A DNA stretch of 64,000 bases, taken from positions 35,935,511 through 35,999,510 of the forward strand of contig NC_056000.1 in NCBI RefSeq assembly GCF_018446385.1, written 5' to 3'. Made by a program: the position numbers and the translations under genes. Shown here piece after piece: positions 1 to 9,845 of this stretch; position 1 is the stretch's first letter, and each line of letters begins with the position of its first letter. The notes under the pieces were generated by a model that was given only the letters and a program-made list of their open reading frames with translations, was not told the DNA's origin and made no database searches. The stretch comes from Zingiber officinale. Lineage: Eukaryota; Streptophyta; Magnoliopsida; Zingiberales; Zingiberaceae.

Positions 1-990
1 CAAGATTGACCGGATGTTGGTTTGAACTTGGTTTGGGCGAAAACCATGAACTAGATCGATCTGGTGATCGATCCAGTGATACCTCGAATATTCTGATCGG
101 TCTGGTGACCGATCAGTAACACATCAGTAGCCTACTGTGTGATAACTGATCGGTCTGGTGACCGATCAGGAGTCGATCAGAAGCCGAACAGGAGCGAGCA
201 CAAAGCCTGATCGGTCCCCAGACCGATCAGGAAGTTCCCTGATCGGTCTGTGGACCGATCAGGAGGTTCCCTGATCGGTCCATGGACCGATCAGGGACGG
301 AACAGAAGCGAAGGCTTCTTCCCTGATCGGTCTGCAGACCGATCAGGATGTTGCCTGATCGGTCCACAGACCGATCAGGGTTCTAGCCGTTGTGACGCAA
401 CGGCTAGTTTCTTCGCTGTTTCTTCTTCGCAGGTATAAGGAGACGAGGACATCTTCTGTGAGATCTCTCTCTTTCTTTTTCCTTCTTAGAACTTCTGTTC
501 TGCTGCTGAAGTTTGAGCTTCGACTGAGCTTTGTTGAGCTCACTTCCGAAGCCCCGCGTGAGCTTCTTTCGGCTGAGCTGCTTGTTGGCATTCGTCCGTG
601 AAGTTGTTGCTTCCAGGACTTCAGTCGACGACAAGAAGGCAAGCTTGTATTGTTACATTCATTGTATTTACTTCTTGTATTCCTTGTATTCTATCTTGCT
701 GTTGCGAGTTATTGTGGCGAGGTTTCTCCACCCACAAGGAGTATCTATTAGCCGGTTTTCCGGGGGCTCATCCACCGACGGATTGACTGGACTCGTCCAC
801 CTTACGGACACGCCGAGGAGTAGGAGCCCTAATCTCCGAACCTCGTTACATCCTTGTGTTAAGGTTTGGTTTTCTTCTCTTTCGTTTCTTTGTATTTTCC
901 GCTGTGCTAACTCGATTTGTAGAAAGAAAGCGAATTTGGGGTCGGCTATTCACACACCCCCTCTCTAGCCGAGTACGAAAGATCCTAACA
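1..990 (+). mobile_element. Partial long-LTR-like repeat, copy 1 (right part)
   Basis: The right end reads GATCCTAACA at 990, and the same sequence reappears inverted at the left end of the 1403-3111 element. The two share the GATCGGTC palindromes, a TATA-like GGTATAAGGAG at about 431, the CGTTGTGACGCAACGG hairpin and a region near the end with GAGAGGGGGTG on the complement. The left end lies outside the window. TG...CA type ends and the TATA position suggest an LTR (solo or part of a larger element). No protein domain is visible. It is a fossil sitting in the gypsy-like LTR that continues at 991. Confidence 0.6.
62..384. repeat. Array of GATCGGTC...GACCGATC palindromes (copy 1)
   Basis: Seven or so short inverted repeats with arms TGATCGGTC and GACCGATCA and 3-6 bp loops follow one another between 62 and 384. 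The loops vary (TGGT, CCA, TGTG, CATG, TGCA, CACA). Each could fold as a hairpin. A matching array lies at 2031-2320 in the inverted sister element. It is part of the LTR-like repeat, upstream of its TATA-like site. Confidence 0.8.
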
Positions 991-2030
991 TAAACTAAGC
1001 ATGGCATGACATATAAGCATACAATCATGGCATATCTAAAGCTGAACATAAAGTCATCATGCATATTCACAGGGAAAAACTAAGCTGATACTAAGAACTG
1101 AGCTACGCTAATACTGAGCTACTGCTAGAACTGTACTGAATTCACGAACTAATTTGTGAAAGGTTGAAAACCGTATACATATAATAAGTGAAAATACTAA
1201 ACATGCTGCTGAGGGGCCCGACAACTGTACGTGCTATGCGCGCATCTCTAACTAGACCCGGGGTTGCAAGTCCCGAATTTAGTAGAGCTACTAGGTTATC
1301 TAAACCTAGGGACCGACTATGGGAGCCCAGCTCAATGGATATCTAATCCAGTACAGTGCCAACTGAAAAGTAAAATACTGAGTATAGCTAAACTGTTCTA
1401 AATGTTAGGATCTCTTCGTACGGCTAGAGAGGGGGGGTGTGAATAGCCGACCCCAATTGCTCGCGTTTCTTTCTACAAACTAGGGTTAGCGCAGCGGAAA
1501 CTAAATGCAGAAAGAAAATAGGAGAAGAAATCAAACCTCTACGCAAGGATGTAACGAGGTTCGGAGATGAAACTCCTACTCCTCGGCGTGTCCGTAAGGT
1601 GGACGAAGCCTATTAATCCGTCAGTGGATGAGTCCCCGGAAAACCGGCTAAATCAAACTCCTTGTGGGTGGAGAAACCTCGCCACAATCACTTACAACAT
1701 CAAGCTAAGAGTACAAGAGAATAGCAAGAACAAAATACAATAGGAATGTAAACACAGTAGCTTGCCTTCTCGTCGACTGGGGTCCCGGATGAAGTAGCAA
1801 CTTCACGGACAGATGCAGCAAGCAACTCAGCAGCAGCTGATCCAGTCGTGGAATGAAGCTCACGCGAAGCTTCGACAAGGAGGAGCTCAACAAAGCTCAA
1901 GCACAACAGCACTTCGCAACAGGAAGGAAGAAGAAGAAGAAGTTAACGTGCAGCAGCAGCCGTCGACCCCTTTATACCTGCGAAGAAGACAGCGAAGAAA
2001 CTAGCCGTTGCGTCGCAACGGCTAGAACCC

Positions 2031-2320
2031 TGATCGGTCTGCAGACCGATCAGGCCACAGCGAACCTCCCGATCGGTCCCCGGACCGATCGGAGGTGGAT
2101 AGCCTGATCGGTCCCGGACCGATCAAGACCCCTGGATCGGTCCCCAGTGATACATAAGCAGTCGATCGGTCGGCAGACCGATCCACGGCTTCTTCTCGCG
2201 AGGTTGCGTTGCCTCGATCGGTCTCCAAACCGATCAGATTACAATCAGTGAGCCATCGTCCGATCGGTCACCGGACCGATCGGGACCCCTCTGGATCGGT
2301 CACGACCGATCCAAACTTCT
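2031..2320. repeat. Array of GATCGGTC...GACCGATC palindromes (copy 2)
   Basis: About seven hairpin-capable units, arms CGATCGGTC or TGATCGGTC and their complements, lie in this interval. They are the counterpart of the 62-384 array in the inverted sister element. Individual units have drifted, for example TGGATCGGTC versus TGATCGGTC. Confidence 0.8.
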
Positions 2321-2627
2321 CGACCCTAGACCTAAGGCTTCCACACCAACATTCGGTCAACTTTGACCTGGTACATCATTCTAGCATCCGGTCACTCCCT
2401 TGACTGCTAGACTTCCGCTAATTGTCCGGTCAATCCTTTTGACCCACTTAGACTTCTCCACACCAGATGTCCGATCACCCTTGATCCATCTGGATTTTTC
2501 CCTTGCCCGGCTTCACTCACTAGGACTTTCCACACTGCCTAACATCCCAGTTAGGACTTTCTCACTGCCTGGCTTCACTCACCAGGACTTTCCAACTGCC
2601 TAACATCTCAGTTAGGACTTTCCCTCT

Positions 2628-2862
2628 TGCCAAGCTCCCTGCTTGGACTTCTCCGTGCCAAGTCTCCATACTTGGACTTTTCCAGTGCCAAGTCTCCATA
2701 CTTGGACTTTTCCAGTGCCAAGTCTCCATACTTGGACTTTTCGCGTGCCAAGCTCCCTGCTTGGACTTTTCCAGTGTCAAGTCTCCATACTTGGACTTTT
2801 CGCATGCCAAGCTCCCTGCTTGGACTTTTCCGTTGCCAAGTCTCCATACTTGGACTTTTTCC
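2628..2862. repeat. 30 bp minisatellite, eight units
   Basis: Units of 29-30 bp alternate between TGCCAAGTCTCCATACTTGG and TGCCAAGCTCCCTGCTTGG, each followed by ACTTTTCC.. . Each unit is itself an imperfect inverted repeat (CCAAGT...ACTTGG or CCAAGC...GCTTGG). The 30 bp period leaves all frames open, which gives repetitive reading frames on both strands that need not be proteins. Confidence 0.85.
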
Positions 2863-4080
2863 CGAATCAGGTCAACCAGGTCAACCTTGACCTACGGTTG
2901 CACCAATAATCTCCCAAACATCTATTCTTGTCCCATATCAAGAACACAACTCTTCCACGAGTGTCAAACATCAAAATACAACTTAACTAGGTCAACCTTG
3001 ACCTAAGGTTGCACCAACAATCTTCCTAAGTCAAACATCAAAATACAACTCGAGTCAGGTCAACTCGAGTCAGGTCAACCAGGTCAACCTTGACCTAAGG
3101 TTGCACCAACACTAAATTTCTCTTTCTAGGTTATCTGAACCTAGAGCTAGGTTGTCTGAACCTAGAGACGACTGTGGGAGCCCACCCATTGGACCGTAGT
3201 CCCATATAAGCTAGAATAAACTGATTTACTAATTTAGATGCTTCTAATGCATTCAACCGTGCTAATAAAAATGCCTAAGTTGCATTCTTTTCTAAGCTGG
3301 TTATTTAATCGAACACCTAGTGCGCTTTAACTCCCCTCTCTATTAGGGAGACTACCTTTAGGCACCCAACAACATCTAAACCTCCAACTGAAGGAGAAAA
3401 GATGTGTCCGACCCATCTAAAGGTACTCACTAAATCCCTAAACCTGCGAGGAGGGTTAAATACACCCTATGTGTCGAAAACATACGCATATAACTAAACT
3501 AATGCACAGAAAAATCACACGGTAGCTATTATACTGCAGGTGAGGGGTTTCTTACCTCCGGTTCGTAATTTCTTACGATTCTATTCGCTAGAATTCCGGT
3601 GGAGATGACCTTCTCGACGATCCGCTCACGTCTTCGCGTTCCTCTCGCGGAGAAGAACCTCTTTCGTGTTGGAGTCGTCACCGGAGGATGATCCGAGAGT
3701 CCTTGGGCTTGGGCGCCGAGAGAGGAGGAGGAAGAGGTGTGGGCGGCGGTGAGGTTTTGGAAGAGGATAGGTCACGGTGAAAATAAAATAACCTCCTCAC
3801 TTGATTAATTTTCCTATTTATATTAAAGACTTAATTCGTCCAACTCCAATATAAATTTTATTGGTTCCCTTTCCTTTCAGCACGGCCCTGCTGGGTTCAA
3901 CCGGTTACTAACATTATCCCTAAACCATAGGTCTCGGGTTCTATTCCCGCCTAAGCTATTTTGCGGTTCTATTTATTTTTGCTGCTTCCGCTACTCGAAA
4001 AATTCAGGAAAAATATCTAAAAACTCCAGAAAAATTGTAGAATATTTATAATGCAGTTTCGAGAATTTTCGGGCGTTACA

Positions 4081-4535
4081 TATAATCATGTAAAGACTCA
4101 TTCCTATTGCGTTTAGGGAACTCTTATCAGATTTTGTATGGGATGTTATTATAGTGTTATGCATTTTTCTACATGATATTTGCTCTACAGTTTTGAGACA
4201 ATCGCATATGGAGAAATTAGAAAGAGACATTCCAATCATTTTTTGTAATTTAAAAAGGATAATTCCATCCTCATTTTTTGATTCCATGGAACATCTTTTG
4301 ATTCACTTACCATACGAGGTTAAAGTTGGAGGACCTGTCTATTTTCGATGGATGTATCCTTTTGAAAGGTAAATTTTCATCTTCTATACTTTGATAATAT
4401 GAATGCATAAAAATATACTAATTTTATTATATATTAATATCTAATACAATTTGTTTTAGCATAATCAGATTCTTATATCATTTGAAGAAAAAAAAAATCA
4501 AAAATAAGGCACATGTTGAAGTATTTATTGTTAAT
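4081..4535 (+). pseudogene. TNP2-like CACTA transposase fragment (DUF4218)
   Basis: Translation shows PIAFRELLSDF, LHDICSTVL, PSFFDSMEHLLIHLPYE and GGPVYFRWMYPFER (about 4100-4372), the hallmark series of DUF4218, which lies C-terminal to the TNP2 catalytic region. After a short AT-rich stretch (4373-4458) that may be an intron, FLYHLKKK and NKAHVEVFIVN follow (4465-4535). The frame is then broken by the 4536-8628 insertion and resumes with AYIVKEV at 8634. The catalytic half lies left of 4081 and is not present. Inferred nonfunctional. Confidence 0.8.
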
Positions 4536-4789
4536 TGTTGGGGTTCAATCAAAGTCCCACATTGGAAAGATTTTGTAAAGATTATGAAATTAAAAGGATG
4601 CAAGATATCTCCATTGGTATGAGGCCTTTTGGGGAGAACCCAAGAGCAAAGCCATAAGGGTCTAGGCCCAAAGTGGACAATATCATGTCATTGTGGAGAT
4701 ATGTGGACATTCTTTAGGCACAATAAATGATATCAGAGCCATGGTACGAACCAGATACCATGTGGGGTGACCTTGAACGAAATTGAGGG

Positions 4790-5092
4790 TGGGCCCGGAG
4801 TAGGTCAGGATGACCAGATGCTCGCAGAGAGGCCCAAAGCATGTCAGAGTGACCAGATACTCGCGGGGAGGCTTAGAACATGTCAAGATGACTGGATGCT
4901 TGCGGGAGTCCTGGAGCAGGTCAAGGTGACTAGATACTCGCGGGGAGACGAGTAGGTCATGGTAAACCGATGCTCGCAGTGAGGCCCGAAGCAGGTCAAG
5001 GTAGTCGAATGCTCGCGGGGAGGCCCGGAGTAGGTCAAGGTGACCGGGTGCAGATGCTTGCGGGGAGGCCCAGAGCAGGTCAGAGTGACCAG
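4790..5092. repeat. Degenerate ~45 bp tandem repeats inside inverted-LTR element
   Basis: Units carry AGGTCAnGnTGACC followed by AGATGCTCGCnGnGAGGCCC; seven or so copies are visible. The same block appears on the opposite strand at 5318-5373 and 8022-8360. The core AGGTCAAGGTGACC is close to a palindrome. Confidence 0.7.
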
Positions 5093-5373
5093 ATGTTGCG
5101 CCCAAAGGATGTCCACATATCTCCACAATGACATGATATTGTCCATTTTGGGCCTAGACCCTCATGACTTTTCTCTTGGGCTCTACCCAAAAGGTCTCAT
5201 GCTAATGGAGATATCTTGCATCCTTTTAACCCCATGATCTTTACCAAATCTTTCCAATGTGGGACTTTGATTGAACCCCAACAATCCTCCCCTCAAACGA
5301 AGGACCACAATTACTCTCATGGTTCGGGCCTCCTCGCGAGCATCTGGTAACTCTGACCTGCTCTGGGCCTCCC

Positions 5374-8021
5374 TGTTAGAGTGTATACTAAAAGCCTAGC
5401 TTTTGGTATAAACATTTATTTAGAAATAAGAATCACATTGGTCAAATGTCTACATTTGTGATAAATGTAGTTGTTCAATTAATTTATATTGTAGATAACA
5501 TGGTGTGTGGTGTCACACACAGAGGATCATGTTATCAGTACCTTATAAATTATAAACAGTAGCTCACGACCAAAATGGAAAGGAACAAACCATTAGAAGG
5601 TCGTAGTGTAATTAGGTATCAGTTTATCTTGACTGTATAATTACACTAGTACACTTAGAGTGTATTGAGTAGGACCATTTGAGGTCGTTTCTTTTATACT
5701 GATTTTATAAAGAAACAAAGACCTCGGTTATTATGGAAGTGTGTGCTCTTAATCCTAATATAATAACAAGCACATATATTTGATATTTATTTCTTTAATT
5801 TATCAATGGGTGAGATTTAGTTCGATGAATCAATAAGCCCGATAAATTGGGAAATGGTATCACTTATAGTGTGTGTTGTTGATTATAGAAGGAAACTGTG
5901 TCCTAGAGATACTAGGTTGATAATGTCCTCAAGAGGAGCTCATAAGGATTGTCATGTTAAACCCTGCAGGTGGACCTAGTCCGACATGATGATAAGGTTG
6001 AGTGGTACTACTCTTGGACTAAGATATTAATTAAGTGAGTTGTCGGTAACTTACTTAATTAGTGGACATTGTTATCTTAAACACGGAGACTAACACACTC
6101 ATAATAAGAAGGAGCCCAAAATGTAATTTGGGATTGGTGCGTAGTTCAATAATAGTTCTCTAGTGGAATGAATTATTATTAATAAAATTAAGTTGTGTGT
6201 TAGGGCGAACACGGGATTAATTTTATCGGAGACCAAAACCAATTCCTCCTCTGTCCCTATCGTAGCCTCTAGTATATAGAGATTTATACCCACCGCATAC
6301 CCACCTTCTTACCCATCAATGGGGCGGCCAAGCTAGCTTGGAACCCAAGCTAGGGCCGCCAAGACAAGTGGATGAGCCATGAAGGTGGCGGCCAAAGCTT
6401 GGGTCCCAAGCTTAGGTGGCCGCCACAATAATAAAAGGATTTTATTAAAATTATTTCTTATGTGGATATCATGTTTTTAAAGAGAGTTAAAAATAAAAAT
6501 TTCCTTTTATAACTTTCTACAAAGATTATGAGAAGAGATTAATCTCTTTCCTTATTTGTAGTTTAAAAGGATGGTTTTAATTTTGGTAAAAACTTTCCTT
6601 ATTTGTAAATCATCTACATGATTAAAGAGAGTTTAAAATTTGAAATCTTTCCTTATTTGTTGATTAAAGGAGGATTTTAAATTTTAAGAAAACTTTCCTT
6701 TTAAACATGTTCATGATTTAAAAGAGAGTTTAAAAATTAAATATTCTCTTTTATAAGTTTCTACAAAAGATTAAGAAAAGATTTGATATCTTTCCTTATT
6801 TGTAGATTGAAAGAGATTTTAATTTTTAGAGATAATTTTCTTTTTATCCACATGTTTAAAAGAAAGATTTTAATTTATTAAATTTCCTTTTTATAAACCA
6901 ATCATGAAGGGATAAAATTATTGGAGAAATTTTTATAAATTTCCGGAAACAAATTAGGAAGTTTTAATTCTTGTTTAATTAAAACTCTCCTTGATTTGAG
7001 GAAATAAGTGGCCGACCATGTTTTAGTGAGAAGAAAAATTATTTTAATTAAAATAAAATTTTCCTTTTCATGGCAAAAGAATTAAGGAAGTTTTTATTAA
7101 AATTTCCTTATTTGTCAAGACCAAGGATTATAAAAGAGGAGGTAGAGGAGCCTTCAAGGGTGAACAACCTCTATTATTTTCTCCCTCTTTTCTTCCTTGG
7201 TGTGGCCGGCCTCCTTCCTTTCTCTTCTCTCCATCTTGTGGCCGGACCTCTCTTCCTCCTTGAAGATCAAGTGGTGGCCGGATTTTAGCTTGGAGAAGAA
7301 GGAGAGAAAGCTTACATCCCTTGGAGCTTGATTGATGGAAAAGATCTTCATCTCTTGGAAGCATAGTGCTTGGCCGAAACTTGAAGAAAGGAGAAGAAGG
7401 TGCTTTGGTGGTTTCTCATCTCGGAAGATCGTTGCCCACACAACGTCCGAGGTTAGAAGAGGAATACGGTAGAAGATCAAGAGGTTTTTCTATAAGGTAT
7501 AACTAGTAATTTTTCTTTCCGCAGCATACTAGTTATTTATGGAAATAATACCAAATACAAGAGGCTTACGATTCTAGTATTTCGAATATGTTTTTCGAAG
7601 TTGTGTTCTTTTATTTTTCTTTTCCTTGTGATTTGATTGTTCCTTTTGGTTGACCTAAAGTTATTTTAGGAAATTAAATATTAGCTTTCCATAAAAGGTT
7701 TTGTCTAGTCGGTGGTGGTTGTTCCCATATCCAAGAAGGCCATGTGCCTCGCCACGTCAGTACTGGGAACCAATTATGGAAATTAATATTTAATGGAATT
7801 AATAACTTAGGTGATTTGGATCAAACGTGTTAAGTTCCGCAGGAGATCCAAGTCTAAACCTTAAAGAACAAATAGATTAAGTTTTGGATCAAACGTGTTA
7901 AGTTCCGCAGGCGATCCAAAATTTAATTTAAAAGAACACATGGTAGCTAGGAAAAGGTTCAGACCTTTGTACAAAATTTTTGTACAGTGGAACCTCTAGG
8001 TTTTCCGAGTAGCAACCAACA
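5374..8021 (+). mobile_element. Solo-LTR-like element, 2648 bp, duplication CTCCC
   Basis: It starts TGTTAGAGTGTATACTAA and ends AGCAACCAACA. CTCCC flanks it at 5369-5373 and 8022-8026. It has no protein domains and a TATA-like TATAAAAG at 7129-7136 in its right half, as expected for a long LTR promoter. Two copies of GATCAAACGTGTTAAGTTCC (about 7818 and 7886) form a short internal repeat. Reading frames in 7070-7480 are simple byproducts. Family not recognised; ends intact; the most recent layer in this part of the nest. Confidence 0.7.
7129..7136 (+). promoter_or_regulatory. TATA-like box of the 5374-8021 LTR
   Basis: TATAAAAG in an otherwise AT-rich to mixed stretch, followed by GAGGAGGTAGAGGAGCC. 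The position, about 1.75 kb into the LTR, would mark the U3/R boundary. Inferred from sequence only. Confidence 0.4.
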
Positions 8022-8628
8022 CTCCCCGTAAGCATCCGCACCCGGTCACCTTGGCCTACTCCGGGCCTCCCTGCGAGCATTCAACCACCTTGACCTGCTT
8101 CGGGCCTCACTGCGAGCATCCGGTCTCCCTGACCTACTCACCTCCCCGCGAGTATCTGATCACCTAGACCTGCTCTAGACCTCCCGCAAGCATCCAGTCA
8201 TCCTGACCTGCTCCAAGCCTCCCCGCGAGTATCCGGTCACCCTGACCTGGTTCGGGCCTCCCTGTGAGCATCTGGTCACCCTGACCTACTTGGTTCCACA
8301 CAAGTCTCTGATCGCTCTGACCTGCTCCAGGCCTCCCACGAACATCCGGTCACCTTAACCTACTCCAGGCCCACCCTCAACTTCGTTCAAGGCCACCCCA
8401 CATGGTATTTGGTTCGTACCATGGCTCTGATACCATTTGTTGTGCCCAAAGGATGTCCACATATCTCCACAATGACATGATATTATTCACTTTGGGCCTA
8501 TGCCCTCATGGCTTTGCTCTTGGCCTCTACCCAAAAGGTCTCATATCAATGGAGATATCTTGCATCCTTTTAACCCCCATGATCTTTACCAAATCTTTTC
8601 AATATGGGACTTTGATTGAACCCCAACA

Positions 8629-9640
8629 TTAATGCATACATTGTCAAGGAAGTAATAACTTTTGCATCATATTATTTGTGCCTTACATTCAAAACAAAAG
8701 GTGAAGGACAGGAAAAAATGATGAAAGCCCTATTGATCCCAATTTAAACTCATTCTCAATTTTTAACTACCTTGGTCGACCAAGTAGACCATGTAAGTAG
8801 AGATACTTAACAGGTCAAGAATGGCGGGCTACCCATATATATATATATTTTATTAAATTGTCCAAAAGTATCACCATGGTGCAAATCATATGTAAGTAGT
8901 CAATTTAAATTTGGTTTTCACATAAGAATGTTTGTAATAATTGTCGTATTTGATTTTAGGTTCATAATAATCAAACTCATGTTGAGCAAGAATTGTTAAT
9001 CCATTTGGCATGGGGTCTAAAAGCAATGGTAAGCACTTGGCTAACATAATTCATAAATGGATATAATTTTCATGCTCAAAATTATGGAATGGGAAAGACT
9101 ACGATGAATAGTAGAGTTTGTGTTAAGTCATCCAATGATGGAGATGCAAGCAATGATTTTTATGATTTGCTGGATGAAATTATAGAGGTAGAATATCCTG
9201 GCTCAGAAATACGAGTAATTCTATTCATGTGTCACTGGTTTGACCCTATCAAAGGGATGAAGATGCATCCACGATATAATTTGGTTAAAATAAATCATAA
9301 GAGATTGTATAAGAAATATGAACAATTTATGTTGGCAGAACAAGCAATTCAAGTTTTTTATGTTTCATATCCTAGTTTAAAACGAGACAAAATTGATTGG
9401 TGGATTGTTTGTAAGACGAAAGCACGGAAAAAATTGAGGAACGTTGGGAGGACATTGTTTATCAACAAGAGAAAGTTACGAATATATTTCATACTGAGGA
9501 ATATGTTATTCTAACGTTACAAGATCCCAGCGGAGTAGTGATAAATGTGGGTGCAACTGAAATTGATGATGAGGAGGAGGAGGACGATGACGATGATGAG
9601 GATGATAATGACAATGGCCATGAGGACTTCGGTTTTTTTT
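8629..9640 (+). pseudogene. CACTA TNP2 transposase C-terminal part (DUF4216)
   Basis: The frame continues from before the 4536-8628 insertion with AYIVKEVITFASYYL. After degenerate sequence, NGYNFHAQNYG (about 9056), YDLLDEIIEVEYPG, ILFMCHWFDP, HPRYNLVKINHKR, AEQAIQVFYVSYPSLKRD and WWIVCKTKAR (9089-9450) follow: the DUF4216 signature of CACTA TNP2 proteins. A highly acidic tail rich in Asp and Glu (9560-9640) ends at a stop near 9640. Frame changes occur after LRIYF. DUF4216 sits at the extreme C terminus in this family, so the order agrees. Inactive remnant. Confidence 0.8.
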
Positions 9641-9845
9641 AATGGGTAAGTTTTGTTATCTTAATAAAATAAACTTTATGATATTTTATTTTCATATATG
9701 ATATTGATTTTTTAGGAGTAAATTTATTTTTAATCTGTAAATTATAAAACTCATAGCTCAATTAGTTTATCTCAATTAGTTACAAAACTATTTTATTTTT
9801 AAATTTATATATTCTATCTATTAATACTTTGTATTTTTTCTATAG

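Larger units (their letters stand above)
1403..3111 (-). mobile_element. TG...CA LTR-like element, copy 2, with 5 bp target duplication
   Basis: The element starts TGTTAGGATC and ends GCACCAACA. It is flanked by CTAAA at 1398-1402 and CTAAA at 3112-3116, the 5 bp duplication typical of LTR integrase. It is 1709 bp long, without coding capacity, so it looks like a solo LTR. The transcription direction is taken as minus because the TATA-like site of the inverted copy points that way. It carries GATCGGTC palindromes (2031-2320), a 30 bp minisatellite (2628-2862) and repeated CAAGGTTGACCT blocks (2870-3110). Ends and duplication are intact, which suggests a younger insertion than the surrounding LTR. 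Confidence 0.75.
991..4080 (-). mobile_element. Ty3/gypsy-like LTR remnant, minus strand, interrupted
   Basis: On the minus strand the sequence begins TGTAACGCCCGAAAATTC at 4080, a start seen in Tekay/Del-type gypsy LTRs (established knowledge). The body covers 3112-4080 and 991-1402 and is split by the 1403-3111 element. Copy 1 (1-990) also abuts it, so its far end is not in the window. Two near-identical blocks (GGTTATCT.AACCTAG, about 1295 and 3131) lie on either side of the insertion. No coding domain is visible. It interrupts CACTA transposase sequence that resumes at 4081. Fossil; the LTR assignment is moderate. Confidence 0.55.
4536..8628. mobile_element. LTR-type element with inverted LTRs, 5 bp duplication TTAAT
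   Basis: The left end, TGTTGGGGTTCAATC at 4536, and the right end, GATTGAACCCCAACA at 8628, are inverted copies of about 270 bp. TTAAT flanks both sides (4531-4535 and 8629-8633). Just inside each arm stands a segment resembling a primer-binding site for initiator tRNA-Met (TATCAGAGCCATGG near 4733; complement GGCTCTGATACCA near 8421). A third LTR copy, inverted relative to the left arm, lies at 5093-5283. Between them are tandem blocks of about 45 bp built on GGTCAGGATGACC and GCGGGGAGGCCC. No coding capacity: TRIM-like. It was entered by the 5374-8021 element. Confidence 0.7.

Noticed and set aside
62-2320. Evenly spaced palindromic repeats resembling a CRISPR array
   Set aside because: Plant nuclear sequence; the spacers are short and related, the units themselves are palindromes inside an LTR-like repeat, and no cas genes are present.
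2562-3006. Long open frames on both strands with a repeated 10-residue pattern
   Set aside because: They come from the 30 bp minisatellite, which is open in several frames, and show no conserved domain.
7070-7480. Open frames with Leu/Phe-rich or Lys/Glu-rich residues
   Set aside because: Located in the solo-LTR-like element, overlapping on opposite strands, no domain.
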